A stretch of DNA of 6,651 nt from Deltaproteobacteria bacterium (GTDB taxonomy: Bacteria > Desulfobacterota > Desulfobacteria > Desulfobacterales > C00003060): positions 1-6,651 of the forward strand of contig JAFDFO010000124.1 in the NCBI GenBank assembly GCA_019309815.1. The letters run 5' to 3'. Numbering within the stretch: the first letter of the stretch is position 1; the number at the start of each line of letters is the position of its first letter. Positions 1 to 5,759 of the stretch are shown in pieces. Position numbers and translations under genes: made by a program. The notes under the pieces were generated by a model. The model was given only the letters and a program-made list of their open reading frames with translations, had not been told where the DNA came from and made no database searches.

Positions 1-336
1 ATCTCCAAGTTGACCGGTAAGCGTGAGTCCATGCTTCCCCTTCATCTTGGCCGCTTCCACAAACAGGAGATCCCCGCCTGTCTGGGTCCACGCCAGGCCT
101 GTAGCCACGCCAGGGGTTGATATCCGTTCGCTCATTTCGGATCGAAATCGGACAGGTCCCAGGAACTTATGGATGTCCCTGGCCTTCACACGGGTAGGGC
201 CTATGCATCCGTCTGCTACGACACAAGCTACTCCCCGACAGACGGCTGCCAGCTCTCGTTCCAGGTTCCTCAACCCGGCTTCCCGCGTGTAACCGGAAAT
301 GATGCGTCGAATGGTACCTGCCGTGATGGAAAGCTG
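1..336 (-). pseudogene. lon: Out-of-frame continuation of lon (AAA+ lid and start of the S16 peptidase domain), cut by the window edge
   Basis: Read on the minus strand from 336 with codons 336-334, 333-331 and so on, this frame stays open for 112 codons to the left edge and continues Lon exactly where the upstream frame leaves off. It opens with QLSIT, has the sensor-2 segment EAGLRNLERE (local residues 19-28, with Arg 23), then the linker, and reaches the start of the S16 domain with GVATGLAW (76-83) and GGDLLFVEA (87-95). The catalytic serine and lysine would lie beyond the edge. No decay is seen in these 112 codons. If one copy of the 20-bp repeat at 336-375 were removed, this would fuse in frame to the upstream part as an ordinary Lon. 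As sequenced, it can be translated only by frameshifting or reinitiation, for which I see no signal. Confidence 0.88.
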
Positions 337-1955
337 TTTGGGAGTGAGGCCATGGGTTTGGGAGTGAGGCCATGGGCCTCCAGCTGGCGAGGGATGAGAA
401 AGCGTTGAGCAATCTTCACCTTTTCATCCTGGGTATAGCCCAGAAGATCCAAAACCTCCATACGGTCCCGAAGCGCCGGCGGGATGGTGTCCAGGATATT
501 GCCAGTGGTGATAAACATCACCTTGGAAAGATCAAAGGGCACATCCAGGTAGTGATCCGAAAACGAGAAATTCTGCTCGGGGTCCAAGACCTCGAGGAGC
601 GCCGAAGAAGGATCGCCCCGGAAATCAGTCCCAACCTTGTCAATCTCATCGAGCATGAAAACAGGGTTGTTGCTCTCAGCCCGCCTGATGCCCTGAATGA
701 TACGCCCCGGCAGGGCGCCAACGTAGGTTCGCCGGTGGCCGCGAATCTCGGCCTCATCGCGTACGCCGCCCAATGATATGCGGACGAACTTTCTCCCCAG
801 GGCCCTAGCAATAGACCGTCCCAGAGAGGTTTTCCCCGTACCGGGTGGGCCGATGAAACACAGAATCGGCCCTTTGGAATCGGGTTTGAGTTTGCGAACG
901 GCCAGATATTCGATAATACGCTTTTTGACTTTTTCCAGGTCGTAGTGGTCTTCATCCAAGACATCCTGTGCCTTTTTGATGTCCAGTACATCTTCGGTGC
1001 TTTCGTTCCAGGGCAGGGCGGTCAACCAGTCGAGGTAGGTCGTAGCCACAGTATACTCAGCTGAAGACGGATGCATCCTGGCCAGACGTTTCAGTTCCCG
1101 CTCTGCCTCTTTCTTTGCATCCTCCGGAAGCTCTTTCTCTTCGATCTTGGCCTGATACTCGTCGAGGGCTGTCTTATCTTCTTCTGCTTCACCCAACTCT
1201 TCCTTGATTGCCTTGAGCTGCTGGCGCAGATAGAAATCCCGCTGGGCCTTATCCATGTCCTGCTTGACTTGGGATTGAATCTTCTGGCCCAGCTGCAACA
1301 CTTGAAGTTCTCTATTGATCAGCCGCGTCACCTCTGTCAGGCGTTCCTTCACATCTTCGGTCTCCAGGATACTCTGCTTGTCCTCCCTGGAGATGTTCAG
1401 ACTGGAGGCAACCAGGTCGGCCAGCATCCCTCCTTCGTCAAGCGACCTGGAAAGACTCTCCAGCTCTTTCGGCAGGTAGGGAGACAGTTCGAGGACCTTT
1501 TGATACAAGCCTACCAGGTTGCTCATCATGGCATCCACTTCCATGTCCTTGACGGTCTGTTCGGGAATGGGCTCAATGCGGGCGCGAAGGTAGGACTCAT
1601 CCTTCAGATACTCCAAGACCCGGAATCGACCGGCCCCCTGGACCAGGAGTTGAGTTCCCGTCTCATCAGGTCTAGACATCTTCAGGATTAATGCAGCGGT
1701 CCCTACCTCATAAAGGTCAGAAGCCTCATACGAACCAGCCAAATCCGTTTTCTTGGAGACAACCAGCCCGATGAGTCGGTCTTTGGCCATGGCTTCGTCC
1801 ACCAGTTGTCGAGAAGCGTCCTCCTGGACCACCAATGGAAGGACCATCCTGGGAAAGAGAATCATGTCCATCACCGGCAAAATCGGCAATATGTCCGGAA
1901 TCTTGCGAATTCCTTCCCCCTGAAGGCCAGTTTTATTCTTGTGTTCTGCTATCAT
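270..1955 (-). CDS. lon: ATP-dependent protease Lon, frameshifted and truncated (N-terminal and most of the ATPase domain)
   Basis: Lon is a cytoplasmic AAA+ serine protease that unfolds and degrades damaged and regulatory proteins. The reading frame gives 561 residues, of which the first 533 are normal Lon. The substrate-binding LON domain spans about residues 20-215, a charged coiled-coil region about 215-300, and the AAA+ module starts near 305. Visible motifs are Walker A GPPGTGKT (369-376), Walker B ending in LDEID (435-439), sensor-1 TTGN (483-486) and arginines in PPALRDRME (492-500). After TPK (531-533) a 20-bp tandem duplication shifts the frame, adding 28 unrelated residues and a stop. 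The product would lack sensor 2 and the whole peptidase domain; full-length Lon is usually near 800 residues. The ATG start has an AGGAGA ribosome site (1963-1968) 7 nt upstream. The gene begins 24 bp after the hsp20 stop, so the two are almost certainly one operon. Identity is certain; whether the break is biological is not. Confidence 0.93.
   Translation of the reverse strand: MIAEHKNKTGLQGEGIRKIPDILPILPVMDMILFPRMVLPLVVQEDASRQLVDEAMAKDRLIGLVVSKKTDLAGSYEASDLYEVGTAALILKMSRPDETGTQLLVQGAGRFRVLEYLKDESYLRARIEPIPEQTVKDMEVDAMMSNLVGLYQKVLELSPYLPKELESLSRSLDEGGMLADLVASSLNISREDKQSILETEDVKERLTEVTRLINRELQVLQLGQKIQSQVKQDMDKAQRDFYLRQQLKAIKEELGEAEEDKTALDEYQAKIEEKELPEDAKKEAERELKRLARMHPSSAEYTVATTYLDWLTALPWNESTEDVLDIKKAQDVLDEDHYDLEKVKKRIIEYLAVRKLKPDSKGPILCFIGPPGTGKTSLGRSIARALGRKFVRISLGGVRDEAEIRGHRRTYVGALPGRIIQGIRRAESNNPVFMLDEIDKVGTDFRGDPSSALLEVLDPEQNFSFSDHYLDVPFDLSKVMFITTGNILDTIPPALRDRMEVLDLLGYTQDEKVKIAQRFLIPRQLEAHGLTPKPMASLPNSFPSRQVPFDASFPVTRGKPG
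336..375. repeat. Perfect 20-bp tandem direct duplication inside lon
   Basis: The unit GTTTGGGAGTGAGGCCATGG occurs at 336-355 and again, with no gap and no mismatch, at 356-375; the match extends one base further (g at 376). On the coding strand each copy encodes the conserved HGLTPK segment of Lon. Because 20 is not a multiple of three, two copies put lon out of frame, while one copy gives an intact gene. Abutting perfect copies are typical of replication slippage, but also of an assembly or amplification error. Confidence 0.97.
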
Positions 1956-1979
1956 TATTGGGTCTCCTGGTGATTGAGC

Positions 1980-2426
1980 TTACTCATCACGGATACGTAC
2001 CCGATGGACCTGACGTGGCCCTTTTTTGCCCATGGCAATTCTTAGTTGCCCATTGGTATAAGACGCTGTGACTTTCTCAGGGTCGATAGGCACGGGCATC
2101 AGCAGAATCCTTTCGAAACTTCCGTAGGCCATCTCCGCTAGATGATATCGCATGCCCGGAACCCGAGGAGCCTCCCGCCGCCTGGCAGAAACCTTGACGG
2201 CGCCCTGGTCGAGTTCCACGACGATATCCTCCTTGAGCACGCCCGACAGCTCCCCAACGACAATAATCTCATCCGGCGTCTCATAAATGTCCATCTGGGG
2301 ACGCCACGTCTGTTCAGGTAGAACCAGCATTGGATTGACTTGACGAAACATCTCGTCGATCGTTTTCTGGAGCCTGCTGTGCATCTCACCCAGATTCTTC
2401 CCAAAGCGTATTTTGATGTACTCCAT
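1980..2426 (-). CDS. Small heat-shock protein, Hsp20/alpha-crystallin family
   Basis: This is an ATP-independent holdase chaperone of the cytoplasm that binds unfolding proteins and keeps them soluble for refolding or degradation. The 148-residue protein has a short amphipathic N-terminal arm (1-40), an alpha-crystallin domain (about 41-133) with the typical YGSFER block (101-106) and the A-x-x-x-N-G-x-L motif as ASYTNGQL (121-128), and a C-terminal VRI (143-145) that resembles the I-x-I/V oligomer-bridging motif. I chose the ATG at 2426. A TTG at 2432 is in frame but directly abuts the ribosome site AGAAGGAG (2433-2440), so it has no room for initiation, whereas the ATG sits 6 nt away. The gene is first in an operon with lon, so holdase and protease are made together. 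Length and domain order are normal; the family call is secure, but a specific ibpA-type name is not justified. Confidence 0.93.
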   Translation of the reverse strand: MEYIKIRFGKNLGEMHSRLQKTIDEMFRQVNPMLVLPEQTWRPQMDIYETPDEIIVVGELSGVLKEDIVVELDQGAVKVSARRREAPRVPGMRYHLAEMAYGSFERILLMPVPIDPEKVTASYTNGQLRIAMGKKGPRQVHRVRIRDE

Positions 2427-2432
2427 GGGCAA

Positions 2433-2440
2433 CTCCTTCT
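2433..2440 (-). promoter_or_regulatory. Shine-Dalgarno site of hsp20 that decides its start
   Basis: AGAAGGAG on the minus strand lies 6 nt before the ATG at 2426. It directly abuts an in-frame TTG at 2432, so the longer version of the protein is unlikely. Confidence 0.8.
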
Positions 2441-2525
2441 ACTGCTACTGAAACCTTCACTTTCCAGCACGGCGCCCCTTCCAGGGGAAACGCCATAGTT
2501 TTTCCTTTATTTCAACATCTTAAAT

Positions 2526-2554
2526 ATAATAACTACGAAGTTTGGATTTGTAAA
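2526..2554 (-). promoter_or_regulatory. Sigma70-type promoter of the hsp20-lon operon
   Basis: On the minus strand, a -35 box TTTACA (2549-2554) and a -10 box TATTAT (2526-2531) are separated by exactly 17 nt in an AT-rich stretch. Each box matches the consensus at five of six positions. Transcription would start near 2519, giving a leader of roughly 90 nt before hsp20. I saw no convincing sigma32 promoter and no CIRCE element, so heat control, if any, is not explained by a familiar site. Confidence 0.6.
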
Positions 2555-2556
2555 GG

Positions 2557-2593
2557 CAATGACCACACGCGCATTGACATCACATCGTCATTG
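2557..2593. repeat. Inverted repeat just upstream of the hsp20-lon promoter
   Basis: CAATGAC (2557-2563) and its exact complement GTCATTG (2587-2593) are separated by 23 bp. A related CATTGAC lies between them at 2572-2578. The nearer arm starts 2 bp beyond the -35 box of the hsp20 promoter, which would suit an activator or repressor site. Seven-base arms this far apart can arise by chance, so this is only a candidate operator. Confidence 0.25.
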
Positions 2594-2646
2594 AGTGGAA
2601 AGGAGCGCTGGGATGGAGCCGATGTTGCATACAAAGGCCAACCTTC

Positions 2647-2664
2647 TGGCCGGGCCACCGGCCA
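2647..2664. repeat. GC-rich perfect hairpin in the dksA upstream region
   Basis: TGGCCGG and CCGGCCA form a perfect 7-bp stem with a 4-base loop GCCA. No T run follows within ten bases on either strand, so it is not a simple rho-independent terminator. Confidence 0.45.
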
Positions 2665-2702
2665 TGACTGTGATGTTTAAGGGTTGCGGGGGCAGAACGA
2701 GT

Positions 2703-2714
2703 GTGGGCGCCCAC
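2703..2714. repeat. Perfect 12-bp palindrome GTGGGCGCCCAC
   Basis: All 12 bases are self-complementary with no spacer, which fits a dimeric protein site better than an RNA hairpin. No function can be assigned, and a single copy could be chance. Confidence 0.35.
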
Positions 2715-2878
2715 CAGTCGAGGAGGTTTTTTCCTTTACAAGGTTTTTTTCGTATGGTAATTGGAAGTCCTTTTTGTCCGTCAACCTCATTGATTTCTCA
2801 ATAATTACGTGTCCACTAGATGAGGATATAGGACGTGTAGGACGCCAAAGCGGTTGTCCCTGTGCAGCAGGTAATTAG

Positions 2879-3241
2879 ATGAAGAAGAAAGACACCGAAT
2901 ATTTCAAGAAACTACTGACTGAACGCTTAGAAAACCTTCTATCCGAGGCCAGTCAGACGGTATCAGGCATGACAGGAGAGATCGCCAGTTTCCCCGATCC
3001 CACAGATCGCGCCTCCCTTGAAGCTGATCGAAACTTCATGCTCCGTATTCGAGACAGAGAGCGGAAACTGATCGTCAAAATCCGTCAAGCCCTTGAGCGC
3101 ATCGATGATGGGACATACGGAGTCTGTGATAGCTGCGGTTGCGATATCTCAATCAAAAGGTTGAAAGCCAGGCCAGTAACCACGCAGTGTATTGAATGCA
3201 AAACCAAGGAAGAAGCAACGGAAAATGCCCTTGGGATATAG
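2879..3241 (+). CDS. dksA: RNA polymerase-binding transcription factor DksA
   Basis: DksA enters the secondary channel of RNA polymerase and, with ppGpp, represses rRNA promoters and activates amino-acid promoters. The 120-residue protein has a coiled-coil hairpin (about 5-75) with the tip motif D-x-x-D-x-A at 40-45 (DPTDRA), the conserved block IRDRERKLI (57-65), and a four-cysteine zinc finger (C83, C86, C104, C107) around IKRLKARPV. All residues needed for the classical zinc form are present. It is shorter than the roughly 150-residue E. coli protein because the N-terminal extension is missing, as is common in short-form homologues. The ATG start has a modest AGG ribosome signal 7 nt upstream, and the KKKDTEYFK beginning suits the family. 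The stop lies 6 bp before the PHP gene, so both are probably one transcript. A TraR-like paralogue is less likely, given the full coiled coil and intact DxxDxA. Confidence 0.94.
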   Translation: MKKKDTEYFKKLLTERLENLLSEASQTVSGMTGEIASFPDPTDRASLEADRNFMLRIRDRERKLIVKIRQALERIDDGTYGVCDSCGCDISIKRLKARPVTTQCIECKTKEEATENALGI

Positions 3242-3247
3242 ACCTTT

Positions 3248-4153
3248 TTGACTGATCTGCGTGTAAATACCCCTCCAAAGCCCCTCTACATTGACCTCCA
3301 CATCCATTCTACTGCCTCAGATGGTTCCCTTTCGCCACGAGAGATCATCAAAGCAGCCGAAAAGGTGCCTCTTCGTGCCATGGCAATTACTGATCATGAC
3401 ACCATAGATGGTTCGGCCGAGGCTCTGCAACACAGCAAATCGACTGACGTTGAGATACTTTCCGGCATTGAGATCAGTGCCGATTTTGAGTCTGGTGCCA
3501 TGCACCTACTCGGCTACCTGTTTCGCTTGGACGATGTCCGTTTGGGACAGGTCCTTGAGGTCGTGCAGAAATCCAGGGCTGAGAGAAACCTGCAAATCAT
3601 CCAAAGACTTCAGGACCTTGGAATAGATATTGACTACGACGAGGTCTCTGAGGCTTCGGGAGGAGGCCAGGTGGGAAGGCCTCATATCGCTGGGGTGCTT
3701 GTCCAAAGGGGAGTCGTGCAAAGCATCGACGAAGCCTTTGTCACCTTTCTGAGAAAGGGCGGTCCTGCCTATGTTGAAAGGTATCGGCTATCACCCGCTG
3801 AGGCAATCAAGACGATACGGGGGGCAGGGGGTGTGGCTGTATTGGGGCATCCTTCTACGCTGAACACAAAGACCGAGGCGGAACTGGACAAGATCATCGC
3901 TGGTTTGAAAGGGGTTGGTCTGCAGGGCGTGGAGACCTACTACCCCAGCCACGGGCCTGTTCGCACAGCCCTGTATGAGCGTCTCGCAAGACACCATGGA
4001 CTGCTCGTTACAGGTGGGTCAGACTTCCACGGAGCGGCTAAGTCCTGGGTCCACATCGGGTTCGGAAGCGGGGACCTGAGGATACCATATCGGTTAGTGG
4101 AAGACCTCAAGCAAACTGCAGGTTCCGGTCCTGATCCCGTCCCCCACGCGTAG
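3248..4153 (+). CDS. PHP-domain metal-dependent phosphoesterase, TrpH/RNase AM-like
   Basis: The protein belongs to the polymerase and histidinol phosphatase (PHP) family. Characterised members of this single-domain group hydrolyse nucleoside 3',5'-bisphosphates such as pAp and act as 5'-3' exonucleases on short RNAs and rRNA 5' ends. In 301 residues the metal ligands are all visible: DLHIHS (16-21, H18 and H20), D25, ITDHDT (47-52, H50), GIEIS (73-77, E75), H86 in MHLLGY, GRPHIA (143-148), GHP (200-202, H201) and SDFHG (258-262, D259 and H261). The middle (about 95-190) is the inserted helical domain of the group. The start is a TTG 6 bp after dksA; no ATG or GTG lies in frame before the first motif, and TTGGGA (3231-3236) is only a weak ribosome site, so translational coupling to dksA is likely. 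The exact substrate cannot be read from sequence. Confidence 0.9.
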   Translation: MTDLRVNTPPKPLYIDLHIHSTASDGSLSPREIIKAAEKVPLRAMAITDHDTIDGSAEALQHSKSTDVEILSGIEISADFESGAMHLLGYLFRLDDVRLGQVLEVVQKSRAERNLQIIQRLQDLGIDIDYDEVSEASGGGQVGRPHIAGVLVQRGVVQSIDEAFVTFLRKGGPAYVERYRLSPAEAIKTIRGAGGVAVLGHPSTLNTKTEAELDKIIAGLKGVGLQGVETYYPSHGPVRTALYERLARHHGLLVTGGSDFHGAAKSWVHIGFGSGDLRIPYRLVEDLKQTAGSGPDPVPHA

Positions 4154-4201
4154 TTGTTCCTCCCGGTTTCCAGTCACCAACACGTCCGGTTCTTCCGTAA
4201 T

Positions 4202-4217
4202 GCCAAGAGATCTTGGC
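4202..4217. terminator. Small hairpin between convergent genes, weak terminator candidate
   Basis: GCCAAG-AGAT-CTTGGC forms a perfect 6-bp stem with a 4-nt loop in the 75-bp gap between the converging PHP and rlmD genes. On the plus strand the nearest long T run (4237-4243) is about 20 bases away, and none follows on the minus strand, so classical rho-independent termination is doubtful. Position is the main argument. Confidence 0.3.
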
Positions 4218-4228
4218 CTGTCGCTTTG

Positions 4229-5620
4229 TCATGGTATTTTTTTGAGCCTGGCGACAGATTCTATGTGGTACGTGTGAGGAAACATGTCAATCGGTTGGAC
4301 TTCCACAAGATGATAGGCTTCCTTCAGAAGGCCAAGGTCTCGTGCAAGTGTGGCCGGATTGCAGGAAAGGTAGACAATTGTATCGCAAGACAAGCTGAGG
4401 ACGAGCTTAATGACATCTTTGTGCATCCCGGCCCTGGGAGGATCGATGACAATTACATCGGGACGGTCGGTAATCTCCTTGAGACCTTCTTTGATGTCTT
4501 TGCACACAAACGTACAGTTGTGGACCTGGTTCTTATGGCAGTTGTTTTGCGCATCCCGTGCAGCCGCTTCCGAAATCTCAATTCCTATGATTTTTTCGGC
4601 GCCTTTGGAGAGGAACATCGGAATTGTGCCGGTTCCACTATAAAGATCAAGGACGGTTTCCCCGCCTGTGAGTCCAGCATAGGTCTTTACCACTTCATAG
4701 AGACGTGCGGCCATGGCAGTATTCGTTTGGAAAAAGGAATTCGCTGATATCTCAAAGTCAAATTCGGAAATCCTGTCTGAGATGAAGGGTTCTCCGGCAA
4801 GGGAGAGCTCCGACTGGCCAATGGCTATGCCTGCCTTTCTGGTATTGATATTGTTAACAACTGAAGTAACGTTTTCATATTTTCTGTACAGCATTTCTGC
4901 CAAGGGTTGAACCCACGCCCTTTGCTCCTCGGATGTGACAATGTTGACCATCCAATGATCCGGAACAGCAGCGTGCCTGAGCATCAAGAACCGCCAAAAC
5001 CCCTTGTGAGACCTCAGCCCGTAAGGGGGTATCCCGCTTTCTTTCGCATAGTGTCGCACATCACCCATGATCTGGCTTCCTCTGTCCGGAAGCAGGAGGC
5101 AGGCCTCTGTATCGAGAACCTTGTCAAACGTGCCCGGCACGTGAAGGCCTAAGGCAAAGTCTTTTGGGATATCCTCTCTCGAGAGTTCCTCGGGCAGCAG
5201 CCACCTCCGGTCAGAAAAAGAAAATTCCATCTTGTTCCGGTAGCCGAATACCTTCTTTGAGGGGACAACGGGATGCACCAGCACGTCTTCAAATCCCCCA
5301 ATATGTTCAAGGGCCTCGACGACGTGCCCGCCCTTGAAAAAGAGCTGCTTTTCGTAGTCAAGATATTGCCACGTACAGCCGCCGCAAAAACCACTGTAAC
5401 GGCACGGTGCCGTCACCCTGAAAGGCGACGGTGTCATCAGTTCGACAACCCGTGCTTCAGCGTGATGTTTCTTGCGCCTGAACACCCTGACTCTGGCCTC
5501 ATCACCGGGCACGGCCCCTTGCACGAATATGGCAAGGCCATTTGCCCGCGCAAGCCCTCTGCCGCCATAGGTGAGCTTTTCAATGCTCAGTTCGAGAATT
5601 TGTCCCCGCTTTACGCTCAT
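4229..5620 (-). CDS. rlmD: 23S rRNA (uracil-C5)-methyltransferase, RlmD/RumA family
   Basis: Enzymes of this family use S-adenosylmethionine to methylate C5 of a uridine in 23S rRNA (U1939 in E. coli) or, in relatives, tRNA U54 or other rRNA uridines. The 463-residue protein has an N-terminal TRAM RNA-binding domain (about 1-62), iron-sulfur cysteines C73, C79 and C82 plus C174, a central RNA-binding region, and a Rossmann methyltransferase domain from about 290. Motifs include FFQTN (296-300), SAM-binding LDLYSGTGT (324-332), DPPRAG (393-398), the nucleophile C420 in LSCNPATLARD, and the probable general base E454 in HIESV. All catalytic residues are present and length is typical. The N-terminus fits the family, so the ATG at 5620 is kept although there is no good Shine-Dalgarno site; a -10-like GATAAT ends only 6 nt upstream, hinting at a leaderless mRNA. 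RlmC/RlmCD or TrmA-like specificity cannot be excluded. Confidence 0.91.
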   Translation of the reverse strand: MSVKRGQILELSIEKLTYGGRGLARANGLAIFVQGAVPGDEARVRVFRRKKHHAEARVVELMTPSPFRVTAPCRYSGFCGGCTWQYLDYEKQLFFKGGHVVEALEHIGGFEDVLVHPVVPSKKVFGYRNKMEFSFSDRRWLLPEELSREDIPKDFALGLHVPGTFDKVLDTEACLLLPDRGSQIMGDVRHYAKESGIPPYGLRSHKGFWRFLMLRHAAVPDHWMVNIVTSEEQRAWVQPLAEMLYRKYENVTSVVNNINTRKAGIAIGQSELSLAGEPFISDRISEFDFEISANSFFQTNTAMAARLYEVVKTYAGLTGGETVLDLYSGTGTIPMFLSKGAEKIIGIEISEAAARDAQNNCHKNQVHNCTFVCKDIKEGLKEITDRPDVIVIDPPRAGMHKDVIKLVLSLSCDTIVYLSCNPATLARDLGLLKEAYHLVEVQPIDMFPHTYHIESVARLKKIP

Positions 5621-5626
5621 TTCACG

Positions 5627-5654
5627 ATTATCCCAGGGTTTACATTCCTGGAAA
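5627..5654 (-). promoter_or_regulatory. Candidate rlmD promoter implying a leaderless transcript
   Basis: On the minus strand, TTTCCA (5649-5654) and GATAAT (5627-5632) are 16 nt apart; the -10 matches consensus at five of six positions, the -35 at four. With a 6-nt discriminator, the predicted start point is the A of the rlmD ATG at 5620, which fits the lack of a ribosome site. The -35 is weak, so this is tentative. Confidence 0.35.
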
Positions 5655-5664
5655 TGTAAACCCT
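5635..5664. repeat. Inverted repeat with perfect 12-bp arms upstream of rlmD, operator-like
   Basis: AGGGTTTACATT (5635-5646) and AATGTAAACCCT (5653-5664) are exact complements around a 6-base centre CCTGGA. It is the strongest inverted repeat in the window. It lies 14 bp before rlmD and covers the -35 box and spacer of the candidate rlmD promoter, and lies 18 bp before the -35 of the divergent promoter. Position and length suit a repressor operator. If instead transcribed, it would form a stable hairpin. No T run follows the arm in either direction, so it is a poor terminator. Confidence 0.65.
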
Positions 5665-5682
5665 TAATAGGTCAATGAAGCC

Positions 5683-5711
5683 TTGACGTTGGTTGAAGCA
5701 GACACTAACAT
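5683..5711 (+). promoter_or_regulatory. Sigma70-type promoter of the isochorismatase-family gene
   Basis: TTGACG (5683-5688) and TAACAT (5706-5711) are separated by 17 nt; they match consensus at five and four of six positions. The start point would be near 5718, giving a leader of about 40 nt before the ATG at 5760. Confidence 0.5.
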
Positions 5712-5759
5712 GACAGAAAATAACATAGTGTGCAACGGCTGCATTGAGAGCCTCATGCC

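Larger units (their letters stand above)
2594..2878. other. Non-coding stretch between hsp20 and dksA with small inverted repeats
   Basis: I find no convincing gene here; short frames on the plus strand lack family features and good ribosome sites. The stretch holds a GC-rich hairpin (2647-2664, arms TGGCCGG/CCGGCCA, 4-nt loop), a perfect 12-bp palindrome GTGGGCGCCCAC (2703-2714), and two T runs (2727-2732 and 2744-2750). The second T run follows a tiny CCTT-TAC-AAGG stem. A direct repeat TAGGACG lies at 2829-2835 and 2838-2844. A possible hairpin (2840-2859, GGACGCC pairing with GG-TGTCC around one bulged T) ends 19 nt before the dksA start. Together these could be a structured dksA leader or a small RNA, but I cannot name one. 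No clear dksA promoter was found. Confidence 0.35.

Noticed and set aside
1071..1691. A 206-codon plus-strand frame opposite lon
   Set aside because: It mirrors the coding strand of a well-recognised Lon domain; its leucine-rich composition is what antisense of a charged coiled coil gives.
2733..2750. CCTT-TAC-AAGG followed by seven Ts as a rho-independent terminator
   Set aside because: A 4-bp stem with two GC pairs is too weak, and no upstream plus-strand gene needs it; kept only as part of the non-coding region description.
2838..2872. Resemblance of GGACGCCAAAGC before dksA to part of a GEMM c-di-GMP riboswitch
   Set aside because: Only a short piece is similar; the upstream GCAAA loop and the tetraloop-receptor pairing are absent, so the fold is not supported.
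2595..2878. Short plus-strand frames of 64-69 codons between hsp20 and dksA
   Set aside because: Their composition is low quality, the longer-running one starts at TTG, neither has a convincing ribosome site, and they look like chance frames.
4154..4747. A 197-codon plus-strand frame opposite the 3' end of rlmD
   Set aside because: It has no normal start and lies antisense to the catalytic methyltransferase motifs, which explain the open frame.
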